DNA of 64,000 bases from Mesorhizobium sp. AR02 (GTDB lineage: Bacteria > Pseudomonadota > Alphaproteobacteria > Rhizobiales > Rhizobiaceae): contig NZ_CP080531.1 in the NCBI RefSeq assembly GCF_024746835.1, positions 2,666,001 to 2,730,000 on the forward strand. Direction: 5' to 3'. Shown here in pieces: positions 7,274 to 14,550 of this stretch; the stretch's first letter is position 1; each line of letters begins with the position of its first letter. The notes below the pieces were generated by a model. That model was not told where the DNA came from. It saw only the letters and a list, made by a program, of their open reading frames with translations, and searched no databases. The position numbers and the translations under genes are program-made.

Positions 7274-9262
7274 ATGCCACGCCTGTCCGTGCGCCTGCTT
7301 GGCCCGCTGGAAATCGTGCGTGACGGCGTGGCGGTGGGACTGCCGGCGTCGCGCAAGGTGCGCGCACTCCTGGCCTATCTGGCGCTGGCGCCGCACGCCG
7401 TGAGCCGCAGCCGCCTGTGCGAGCTGTTGTGGGATGTGCCCAACGATCCCCGCGGCGAGTTGCGCTGGTGCCTGAGCAAGCTGCGCGGCGTACTCGACAC
7501 GCCGGACCGGCGCCGGGTCACCACGCAGGGCGATACGGTCGCGCTCGATATCGACGGCTGCCTTGTCGATGCGCTGGAGATCAGCCATGCCGCCACGCAA
7601 GGGATCGCCACGCTTGATGTGGAGGGGCTGCGCGCGTTGGCCGGACTCTTCGCCGGCGATCTGCTTGACGGGCTGGAGCTGGAGCGAAGCCCGCATTTCA
7701 ACAGCTGGCTGGTCGCCCAGCGCCGCCGTTTTCAGGCGTGCCACGCCGCCGTATTGGAACAGCTTGCCGTCAACCATCCGGCGGGCTCGCCCGAAATGTC
7801 CACGCATCTCGACAAATGGGTCGAGCTGGCGCCATTCGACACGCGCGCGCATCTGGCCTTGCTGTCCAACCTGGCGGAGCGCGGCGCCATGGGCGCGGCC
7901 GAGGCGCATCTGGCTTCGGCGGCTCGCCTGTTCCAGTCGGAAGAACTGGACTTCGCCCCGCTTCGCGCGGCCTGGCAGGCAATCCGTGACCAACAGTCCG
8001 GCACCTCGCCCAAGGCGCAACCGGCCGGCCTGTCCACACTACCGCAATTGGTCGCCACATCAGATGATGTCGGCACGATCGAGCCAAGCCAGGCGTCGCT
8101 GGCGGTGATGCCGTTTGTCGAGGAAAGCGGTGGGCGCGGCGGGCTGGCCGACGGTTTCACCCACGACATCATCACCCGTCTCGCCAAGCTCCGCGATTTC
8201 TTCGTCATCGCGCGCGGATCGGTATTCGCGCTGGCGCAGACGACCATCGCGCCGGAGGAAGCCGGCAGAAAACTTGGCGTCGACTATGTCGCCACGGGCA
8301 CCGTGCGCAGCACGCCCGGCCGCCTGATTGTCAGCGTCGAACTCGTCGAGGTGCGCACGGCCAGGATCGTCTGGGCCGAAACGTTCGAGCGCCGGCCCGA
8401 CGACCTCTTCACCGTGCTCGACGATATCGGCGACAGCATCGTGTCGTCGATCTCGGCCGAGATCGAAACGGTCGAGCGCAACCGCGCCATGCTGAAGGCG
8501 CCCAACTCGCTCAATGCCTGGGAGGCCTACCATCGCGGCCTCTGGCACATGTACCGCTTCACCCAGGCCGAGAACGAGCAGGCGCGGCATTTCTTCGACA
8601 AGGCCTTGCTGCTCGACCCGACCTTTGCCCGCGCCTATGCCGGCCTGTCCTTCACCCACTGGCAGAATGCCTTCCAGCGCTGGGGCGACCGCGACCGCGA
8701 AAGCGCGCTGGCCTATGAGAGCGCCGGCCACAGCCTGCTTATCGACGACCACAATCCGGCCGCGCACTGGGCAATGGGCCGGGCGCTGTGGCTGCGTGGC
8801 GAACACGACGGATCGCTCTCCGAACTGGAACGGGCGGTCGATCTCAGCCCGAATTTCGCGCTCGGCCATTACGCGCTGTCCTTCGTCCATTCGCAGTCGG
8901 GCGATCCGCAAGCGGCGATCGGCTCGTCCGACCATTCACGCCATCTCAGCCCCTTCGACCCGCTGCTGTTTGGTATGATGGGCGCACGCGCCATGTCGCA
9001 TGTCCGGCTCGGCCAGTTCGAGGAAGCTGCCGAATGGGCGCTGAAAGCGGCGGCAAGGCCGAATGCCCACACCATCATCCTGGCGATCGCCGCGCACTGC
9101 CTGGCGCTGGCCGGCCGGCTCGACGAGGCGCGCGGCTTTGCCGCCGCCATCCGCAAGACATTGCCGGACTATCGCGCCGACGATTTCATCGGCACCTTCC
9201 GCTTCGACCCCGACGCCGAGGCGCTGTTCCGGCAAGGCGCAAGGCGGATCGGGCTCAGCTGA
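7274..9262 (+). CDS. SARP/BTAD-type transcriptional regulator with TolB-like and TPR domains
   Basis: About 662 aa. The N-terminus is a winged helix of the SARP type (LSVRLLGPLEIVRDGVAVGL, then RKVRALLAYLAL, SRSRLCELLWDVPNDPRGEL). A bacterial transcriptional activation domain (BTAD, helical TPR-like) covers roughly residues 95-250. A TolB-like segment follows (ASLAVMPFVEESGG, DGFTHDIITRLAKLRDFFVI, GVDYVATGTVRSTPGRLIV), then C-terminal TPRs (ARHFFDKALLLDPTFARAYA, ELERAVDLSPNFALGHYA). In actinomycetes SARPs activate biosynthetic clusters. Here the divergent target is probably the CysK-like/decarboxylase operon. I prefer ATG 7274, where the winged helix begins; GTG 7217 would add 19 residues. 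Confidence 0.8.
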   Translation: MPRLSVRLLGPLEIVRDGVAVGLPASRKVRALLAYLALAPHAVSRSRLCELLWDVPNDPRGELRWCLSKLRGVLDTPDRRRVTTQGDTVALDIDGCLVDALEISHAATQGIATLDVEGLRALAGLFAGDLLDGLELERSPHFNSWLVAQRRRFQACHAAVLEQLAVNHPAGSPEMSTHLDKWVELAPFDTRAHLALLSNLAERGAMGAAEAHLASAARLFQSEELDFAPLRAAWQAIRDQQSGTSPKAQPAGLSTLPQLVATSDDVGTIEPSQASLAVMPFVEESGGRGGLADGFTHDIITRLAKLRDFFVIARGSVFALAQTTIAPEEAGRKLGVDYVATGTVRSTPGRLIVSVELVEVRTARIVWAETFERRPDDLFTVLDDIGDSIVSSISAEIETVERNRAMLKAPNSLNAWEAYHRGLWHMYRFTQAENEQARHFFDKALLLDPTFARAYAGLSFTHWQNAFQRWGDRDRESALAYESAGHSLLIDDHNPAAHWAMGRALWLRGEHDGSLSELERAVDLSPNFALGHYALSFVHSQSGDPQAAIGSSDHSRHLSPFDPLLFGMMGARAMSHVRLGQFEEAAEWALKAAARPNAHTIILAIAAHCLALAGRLDEARGFAAAIRKTLPDYRADDFIGTFRFDPDAEALFRQGARRIGLS

Positions 9263-9352
9263 TTTCGCGCTTGAGCCCACTCGTTAACGAAGTCGGAAGG
9301 AGTTGCTTAACCGTTCACCTCTATGTGACCTCCCCGGGGGGTCCATGGCAAA

Positions 9353-9541
9353 GTGAGTATGATGAGCGACAGCCCCGACAAGCGCAGCAACGAATGGCGC
9401 GCCATTTTTTATGTACAGGCCCGTGTCGCCATCCTGTTCGTCCCGGTGGTCGCCAGCCTGCTGATCATCGCCGCCCTTGCCGGGAACGACCGCAAATCCG
9501 TTCCCGATGTCGACCGGACGGTCACAGGGTCCGTGCGATAA
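9353..9541 (+). CDS. Small single-pass membrane protein
   Basis: 62 aa or slightly shorter. A polar N-terminus (SDSPDKRSNEWRAIFYVQAR) precedes one hydrophobic helix (VAILFVPVVASLLIIAALAG) and a polar tail. There is no recognised family. The start could be GTG 9353 or the ATGs at 9359/9362; the Shine-Dalgarno is weak. Coding-like composition and a clean membrane helix support it, but there is no neighbour evidence. Confidence 0.5.
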   Translation: MSMMSDSPDKRSNEWRAIFYVQARVAILFVPVVASLLIIAALAGNDRKSVPDVDRTVTGSVR

Positions 9542-9722
9542 AAGGAGCAACAGTCGGCTCTGAGCGCCTGTCGGGAAGCCCCGACCTGGCGGGATGGCTG
9601 GGGTATCGATACTTCGCGAGCGGATTCTGAAGCCGCGTCCCGTAACGTGGAAACAGCTCGATTGCGCTCCCTGGAGCTGTTCACCGTTTCACGGAAACGG
9701 CGACCCGCTCCTTGTTTTGACG

Positions 9723-9769
9723 CAATTCCAGACGGAAAATCGTTCACATTTTTCCTGGAATTGCTCTAA
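9723..9769. repeat. Palindromic repeat, family C, interrupted at its end by the IS
   Basis: AATTCCAGACGGAAAATCG pairs imperfectly with CATTTTTCCTGGAATT, giving a palindrome, followed by GCTCTAA. The IS at 9770 inserted directly after CTAA, so the original locus continued into CGCGTCTCTAAAGCG at 11276 onward. The stretch 9545-9722 before it has no gene I can support. Confidence 0.65.
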
Positions 9770-11271
9770 CAGGCTGTTGAAGAAGTGCTGGCGCGGTTGT
9801 TTGGAGCGTGATTCACTTCTCCCCGGATGATTTGGGGATTTGTGGATGCGCGGCTCGGACGAACGGACAGGCTCTCTGTTTTCGTATGTCGATCTTGAGG
9901 CGCGGGTTCGACGTGATCATCCGCTGCGGGTGATACGGGAGATCGTTAACGCGGCTCTTGTCGCGATGGATGGCGATTTTGCGGTGCTTTATCCACCCGG
10001 GCTCGGCCGCCCGTCGATCGCCCCGGAACGGTTGCTGCGTGCGATGCTGTTGCAGGCCTTCTACGGCATTCGTTCGGAACGTCAGTTGATGGAGCGGATG
10101 GAGTTTGATCTTCTGTTTCGCTGGTTCGTGGGGCTTGGCGTTGACGATCCGGCCTGGGATCATTCGAGCTTCACCAAGAACCGGGATCGGCTGTTGGAAG
10201 GTGAGATCGCGGCAAAGTTTCTGCGCGCTGTGCTGGCGCAGCCAAAGGTGAAGCGGCTTTTGTCGTCGGATCACTTCTCGGTGGACGGGACGCTGATCGA
10301 GGCCTGGGCTTCGATCAAGAGCTTCCGCCGCAAAGACGGAGACGACAACGGTCCGGATGGAGCAGGTCGCAATGCCGAGCGTGGCTTTCATAAGGAGAAG
10401 CGCTCCAACGACACACACCAGAGCACGAGCGACCCGCAGGCGCGGCTCTACAAGAAGGGCGACGGGCAGCCGGCGAAGCTCTGCTACATGGGGCATGCGC
10501 TGATGGAGAACCGCCATGGGCTGGCGGTCGATGGCGGCATCACCCAGGCCACGGGCACGAGCGAGCGTGATGCCGCGCTCGCCATGTTGGACCGCAGACC
10601 GTCGCGGCGGCGCATCACACTGGGTGCCGACAAGGCCTATGACGTGCGCGCTTTCATCAGGGATCTGCGCGAGCGCAAGATCACGCCGCACATCGCCATC
10701 GACGGCCATCTGAGCAAAACCGGCAAGCCTCGCGTGACGGCGATCGATGGTCGCACGCGCTCCCATGCCGGCTATGCGGTCAGCCAGCGCTGCCGCAAGC
10801 GGATCGAAGAAGTGTTTGGCTGGATCAAGGCCTCGGCCGGCATGGCCAAGGTCAAGCTGCGAGGATGCGCCCGTGTGGGCGCGGCCTTCACCTTGAACCT
10901 GGCGGCCTACAATCTGGTCCGCTTGCCCAAGCTGCTGGCAGCGCCGGTATGAGCCTCACCGGCCGCTGGCGGATTGTCGCGATGCCCGACTATGTCGAGG
11001 ACTATCGCGACATGATGGAGCCCGCCTACATTGAGTTCGCGGCCGATGGCTCCGGGGAATTCGCCTTCGGCTGCGTCACCGGGCAGATCATCGGCGCGGG
11101 CGACGGCAACGATGTCGCCTTCTCCTGGCAAGGCAATGACGAAATGGACGAAGCCCAGGGCAATGGCTGGGCTGAAATCCAACCAGACGGCTCCATCAAC
11201 GGACAAATCTGCTTCCATGGCGGCGACGAAGCTGACTTCGTCGCTCGCAAGTGCACTTCTTCAACAGCCTG
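9770..11271 (+). mobile_element. IS5-type insertion sequence with passenger gene, complete
   Basis: About 1.5 kb. The terminal inverted repeats CAGGCTGTTGAAGAAGTGC are perfect over 19 bp (9770-9788 and 11253-11271). They are flanked by a 4-bp direct duplication CTAA (9766-9769 and 11272-11275), which fits the YTAR target of the IS5 subgroup. It carries a full-length transposase and a second gene overlapping it by 4 nt. The perfect ends and duplication indicate a recent, probably still intact insertion. It landed at the edge of a family C palindromic repeat. Confidence 0.93.
9846..10952 (+). CDS. IS5-family DDE transposase
   Basis: 368 aa. The N-terminal domain (LFSYVDLEARVRRDHPLRVI; LLRAMLLQAFYGIRSERQLM) is the DUF772-type region of IS5-like transposases. 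Catalytic acids are D in HFSVDGTLIEAW, D in ITLGADKAYDVRAF, and E in the R-3-E-6-K signature RKRIEEVFGWIK. It is full length with no frameshift. The ATG at 9846 was preferred to TTG 9840. The last bases GTATGA also start the passenger gene. Confidence 0.93.
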   Translation: MRGSDERTGSLFSYVDLEARVRRDHPLRVIREIVNAALVAMDGDFAVLYPPGLGRPSIAPERLLRAMLLQAFYGIRSERQLMERMEFDLLFRWFVGLGVDDPAWDHSSFTKNRDRLLEGEIAAKFLRAVLAQPKVKRLLSSDHFSVDGTLIEAWASIKSFRRKDGDDNGPDGAGRNAERGFHKEKRSNDTHQSTSDPQARLYKKGDGQPAKLCYMGHALMENRHGLAVDGGITQATGTSERDAALAMLDRRPSRRRITLGADKAYDVRAFIRDLRERKITPHIAIDGHLSKTGKPRVTAIDGRTRSHAGYAVSQRCRKRIEEVFGWIKASAGMAKVKLRGCARVGAAFTLNLAAYNLVRLPKLLAAPV

Positions 11272-11275
11272 CTAA
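10949..11275 (+). CDS. IS passenger gene, small acidic protein of unknown function; stop codon lies in the target duplication
   Basis: 108 aa, acidic. It begins MSLTGRWRIVAMPDYVEDYR and reads through FAADGSGEFAFGCVTGQI, FSWQGNDEMDEAQGNGWAEI and ICFHGGDEADFVARK, ending CTSSTAC. Glycine/aspartate-rich strands suggest a small beta-sandwich. Similar chromosomal hypothetical proteins exist, so it may be a captured host gene. The ATG overlaps the transposase stop (ATGA). The last codons are encoded by the right inverted repeat. The final Cys codon takes its third base from the duplicated target, and TAA comes wholly from it. Role in transposition or host fitness unknown. Confidence 0.8.
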   Translation: MSLTGRWRIVAMPDYVEDYRDMMEPAYIEFAADGSGEFAFGCVTGQIIGAGDGNDVAFSWQGNDEMDEAQGNGWAEIQPDGSINGQICFHGGDEADFVARKCTSSTAC

Positions 11276-11335
11276 CGCGTCTCTAAAGCGACATCCATTG
11301 GCATGGGTTTCCCTGGTTGGTTGTGAGGTGGATTC

Positions 11336-11818
11336 TTGAAGCTTGTCGATGAACACCGCATCCATCAGATCTTCGAAGTCAGCGTATGGCTGAAGGGCGC
11401 GCATGCCCTGATCGAATGCATCGGCGGGATTCTGCTTTATGTCGTCACTACCGATGCCATTGCCTCCTGGGTCAATGCCCTCACCGCAGAGGAATTGATC
11501 GAAGATCCGAACGACTTCATAGCTGGCCATCTGTCGCAGATGGCAAGCCATTTCTCGATCGCCAGCAAGGAGTTTTATGCCTTCTACCTGCTTAGCCACG
11601 GCCTGATAAAGCTGGCCCTGGTTGTCGGGCTTTTGAGAGGCAAGCTCTGGTCGTACCCGGCATCGCTTGCCGCATTGGGCTTGTTCATGATCTACCAGGT
11701 CTACCGCTACTCATACACCCATTCATTCGGCCTGCTGGTCCTGACCGTCTTCGATGCTGTCGTCATGGTGTTGATCTGGCACGAGTGGAGGATCGTGCGA
11801 CAGCACAAGCCGGCATGA
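11336..11818 (+). CDS. DUF2127 family integral membrane protein
   Basis: 160 aa with about four hydrophobic segments: around residues 17-40 (WLKGAHALIECIGGILLYVV), 85-100 (LLSHGLIKLALVVGLL), 105-125 and 130-150. The N-terminal pattern HxIFExSVWLKG and the central HGLIKLALVVGL are typical of DUF2127. Function unknown. TTG 11336 is the start favoured by GAGGTGG a few bases upstream; there is no good ATG. It lies just downstream of the IS. Confidence 0.72.
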   Translation: MKLVDEHRIHQIFEVSVWLKGAHALIECIGGILLYVVTTDAIASWVNALTAEELIEDPNDFIAGHLSQMASHFSIASKEFYAFYLLSHGLIKLALVVGLLRGKLWSYPASLAALGLFMIYQVYRYSYTHSFGLLVLTVFDAVVMVLIWHEWRIVRQHKPA

Positions 11819-11979
11819 CGTCTCTGTTCCCTGAACGCCGGCACAAATTGGACCGACGGACCGACGGTAGACGCTGTTGCGGTCCGGCTACAAACGCCTG
11901 ATCGCAAGGAGCGCCCTGTTTGCCGAGGAACCCCGTGCCCCGTCGAACATTGTCTTCCAGGACAGCCCTGGAGGACATG

Positions 11980-12153
11980 ATGACCCGAGCTTTCGACGTC
12001 AACGAAACCACCGAAGAAAATCCCAAGCGCCCGCCGCAGCCTGAGACCGGCGACGACCTCAAGAAAAAGAAGGTTGATGGCAAAGCCTTCCAGGTGAATG
12101 AGAACAGCGTCGACAATCCGACACCCGCGCCTGTGACGCCAAAGCGGGACTGA
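11980..12153 (+). CDS. Small hydrophilic protein with two FxVNE-x-NP repeats
   Basis: 57 aa, highly charged and proline-rich, probably disordered. Two imperfect repeats, FDVNETTEENP and FQVNENSVDNP, are separated by a KKKK stretch. No named family is recognised. GGAGG at 11970-11974 lies 5 bp before ATG 11980, which decides the start; the ORF continues upstream in frame without a better site. It is followed closely by a strong terminator. Confidence 0.6.
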   Translation: MTRAFDVNETTEENPKRPPQPETGDDLKKKKVDGKAFQVNENSVDNPTPAPVTPKRD

Positions 12154-12178
12154 TCGCGAGGTCAGGATATCAGGCACG

Positions 12179-12206
12179 AAAAAGCCCGGGCAACCGGGCT
12201 TTTTTT
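12179..12206. terminator. Intrinsic terminator, probably bidirectional
   Basis: Stem AAAGCCCGG / CCGGGCTTT with loop GCAA, followed by a run of T on the plus strand and A upstream. It terminates the small gene at 11980 and, on the other strand, the UBP/thioredoxin-reductase-like operon. Confidence 0.9.
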
Positions 12207-12239
12207 GCGCCTCGGAAACTGACCGCACGGCGCGTGATC

Positions 12240-12548
12240 TTAATAAAATCGCGGGATAGGACCGTTCTGCGGTGTCGTGCGGTCACCAAGGTCCAGAAAA
12301 ACCTCGTCGACATAGCACCAGCCCCAGCCTTCCGGCGGGTCGTAGCCCTCGATGACGGGATGGCTGGTGGCGTGGAAATGTTTTGTCGCGTGGCGGTTGG
12401 GCGAGTCGTCGCAGCAACCGACATGGCCGCAGGTGCGGCAGAGCCGCAGATGCACCCACCACGAGCCGCTCTTCAGGCATTCCTCGCAGCCGAGCGCGCT
12501 GGGCGTGACGTCCTTGATCCCAGCCGCATGCTTGCATTCGTCCGCCAT
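12240..12548 (-). CDS. UBP-type zinc finger protein
   Basis: 102 aa, essentially one ZnF-UBP domain. It has CKHAAGIKDV, LGCEECLKSGSWWVHLRLCR, CGHVGCCDDSPNRHATKHF, and HPVIEGYDPPEGWGWCYVDE, giving the expected cysteine/histidine ligands and the aromatic pocket. In eukaryotes this fold binds the free C-terminus of ubiquitin; the ligand in bacteria is unknown. The ATG at 12546-12548 has AGGAGA upstream. It starts 14 bp after the stop of the cNMP/thioredoxin-reductase-like fusion, so the two are co-transcribed. Confidence 0.88.
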   Translation of the reverse strand: MADECKHAAGIKDVTPSALGCEECLKSGSWWVHLRLCRTCGHVGCCDDSPNRHATKHFHATSHPVIEGYDPPEGWGWCYVDEVFLDLGDRTTPQNGPIPRFY

Positions 12549-12562
12549 CACACTCTCCTGAA

Positions 12563-14302
12563 CTATCTCTTCGTTGAAGCATGATCTTTTTCCGAAAACC
12601 GATCCCCGCTTTTCGGGATCATGCTTTGGGGCGCGACGGTTTGGCTGCCGTCGCGCGCAAGATAAGCATGCAAGGCCGCGACCACCTGGGCCCCTTCGCC
12701 GACGGCCGCCGCGACGCGCTTGACCGAGCCGCAGCGCACATCGCCGATGGCGAAAACGCCGCTGCGGCTGGTTTCCATCAGGCCATGCTCCGGTCCGAGT
12801 TCCGATCCGGTGCGGACGAAGCCCTTGGCATCCAGCGCCACATTGCATTGCGCAAGCCAGTCGGTGTTGGGGTCGGCGCCGATGAACAGGAAGAGATGGC
12901 GGATCGGGCGCGTCGTCTCCTCGCCGCTGACGCGGTTGCGCCAGCGGACAGTGGCAAGATTGCCGTTCTCGCCCTCCAGCGCCTCGATTTCGGTCTCGGT
13001 CAGCACCTCGATGTTCGGCTGCGCCTTGATGCGCTCGACCAGATAGCGCGACATGCTGGCATCGAGGCTGCCGCCGCGCGCCAGCAGCGCCACCTTGCGC
13101 GCATGGCTGGCCAGGTAAACCGCCGCCTGCCCGGCCGAATTGCCGGCGCCGACCAGCGCCACTTCCTGCCCCGCGCAAAGCCGCCCTTCGATGGGCGAGG
13201 CCCAATAGTGCACGGACGTTCCCTCGAACTGCGACAGGTTGGCGACATCGAGACGGCGGTAGCGTGCGCCGCTAGCGATGACCACGGTGCGCGTCCGCAC
13301 CGTCTCGCCATCGCCGACCTCCAGCAGATAACGGGCGCCTGAATTGTCGGTCGCGGCACTCAACAGCTTCGCCTCGTCGGGGATCACCATTTCGACGCCG
13401 AATTTTTGGGCCTGATTGTAGGCACGTGCCATCAGCGCCATGCCGGTAATGCCGGTGGGGAAACCGAGATAGTTCTCGATGCGCGAGGAGGCGCCGGCCT
13501 GTCCACCGAAGGCCCGGCAATCGAGCACGATGGTCGACAGCCCTTCGGAGGCCGCATAGACGGCGGCCGCCAGCCCCGCCGGGCCGGCGCCGACGATGGC
13601 GACGTCATACAGCGTATCGGCGTCGATCGGCCTGAGCAGGCCGATGCAGCGGGCAAGGTCCTTCTCGCCGGGATTCATCAGCAGCCTGCCATTCGGACAC
13701 AGCACGACCGGCAGATGATGCGGGTCGACGTCGAAGCGCTCGACCAGGGTTTTCGCGCAGGGGTCGCTGCCGGAATCGAGCACGCGGTGCGGCTGGCCGC
13801 TGCGGGCCAAAAACCCTTGCAGCCGCAAGACGTCGGCATTGTCGAGCGGCCCGATGATGATCGGCCCGCTGGTGGCGCTTTCCAAGAGCCCGACACGGCG
13901 CAGGATCAGCGCCCGCATGATGCGCTCGCCTAGATTGGCCTCCTGCACCATCAGGTCGCGCACCCGCTGCGAGGGGATGACGAAGGCCTCGACCGGTTCG
14001 GCGGCCTCGGCATTGACCAGCGAGGGGCGGGCCGAAAGCTGCGCCAGCTCGCCGACGAAGCTGCCCGGACCATGGGTGACGATCGTCTCGCGCCGACCGA
14101 GGCCATCCTGGGTGATGTCGACCTTGCCCGACAACACGACGATCAGGCCGGGCGCGACATCGCCGGCCTTGATGATGTGCTCGCCGGCGGCATAGGCGCT
14201 GGCCTCGCCGAACCGGCGCATGCGCTCGATGTCGGCCTCGGTGAGCGTTGGAAAGGCCTGGTCGCGACGGGCGCCGAAGATTGCTGTGCTGGATTGAGAC
14301 AT
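12563..14302 (-). CDS. Fusion of cyclic-nucleotide-binding domain and thioredoxin-reductase-like flavoprotein
   Basis: 579 aa. Residues 15-135 are a Crp-type effector domain (AGEHIIKAGDVAPGLIVVLS; GPGSFVGELAQLSARPSLV). Residues 160-235 resemble a glutaredoxin/thioredoxin-like spacer (HRVLDSGSDPCAKTLVERFD, PVVLCPNGRLL). From about 250 it is a TrxB-like FAD/NAD(P)H oxidoreductase: DVAIVGAGPAGLAAAVYAAS, VALVGAGNSAGQAAVYLA, GVFAIGDVRCGSVKRVAAAV. The redox-active CxxC expected after the Y/WAS segment is absent (HYWASPIEGRLC), so it is not a classical thioredoxin reductase. There is no DNA-binding domain. The last ~14 residues (MIPKSGDRFSEKDHA) are encoded by a palindromic repeat. Confidence 0.87.
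   Translation of the reverse strand: MSQSSTAIFGARRDQAFPTLTEADIERMRRFGEASAYAAGEHIIKAGDVAPGLIVVLSGKVDITQDGLGRRETIVTHGPGSFVGELAQLSARPSLVNAEAAEPVEAFVIPSQRVRDLMVQEANLGERIMRALILRRVGLLESATSGPIIIGPLDNADVLRLQGFLARSGQPHRVLDSGSDPCAKTLVERFDVDPHHLPVVLCPNGRLLMNPGEKDLARCIGLLRPIDADTLYDVAIVGAGPAGLAAAVYAASEGLSTIVLDCRAFGGQAGASSRIENYLGFPTGITGMALMARAYNQAQKFGVEMVIPDEAKLLSAATDNSGARYLLEVGDGETVRTRTVVIASGARYRRLDVANLSQFEGTSVHYWASPIEGRLCAGQEVALVGAGNSAGQAAVYLASHARKVALLARGGSLDASMSRYLVERIKAQPNIEVLTETEIEALEGENGNLATVRWRNRVSGEETTRPIRHLFLFIGADPNTDWLAQCNVALDAKGFVRTGSELGPEHGLMETSRSGVFAIGDVRCGSVKRVAAAVGEGAQVVAALHAYLARDGSQTVAPQSMIPKSGDRFSEKDHASTKR
12579..12624. repeat. Palindromic repeat, family B (copy 1), inside a coding end
   Basis: GCATGATC...GATCATGC with inner TTTTTCCGAAAACCG and GCTTTTCGGG arms. 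It overlaps the 3' end of the cNMP/TrxB-like gene and encodes its C-terminal tail. The other copy is at 31139-31183. Confidence 0.85.
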
Positions 14303-14457
14303 GGCCGCAAGCGTAGCGAAGCCGTGGCTCGGTTTGAAGCGGTTTGTTCAGGGACTAGCCGCGAGGGGAGGTTTGGTGGACGGCCGCCGCCGCCCTGTTC
14401 GTTCCGAGATGACGACTGGGGGCTCAAGGATCGGTCCTGTCGACGGGTCGTCAGCGC

Positions 14458-14475
14458 CTGACAGCCAATTGTCAG
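14458..14475. promoter_or_regulatory. TGTCAG inverted half-sites upstream of the FMN-binding gene
   Basis: CTGACA-N6-TGTCAG, 76 bp before the start of the FMN-binding gene. The opposite operon has TGTCA-N6-TGTCAG (20694-20709) before its cytochrome gene. The shared half-site could be the target of the response regulator at 19006. This is inference from sequence only. Confidence 0.35.
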
Positions 14476-14550
14476 CTGCGTCGTGAGACATTGTCGCCGA
14501 ATTGCCGCGAAGCCGATTCGCAGGCACGGGATTCAAGGTGGAACGAGCCC

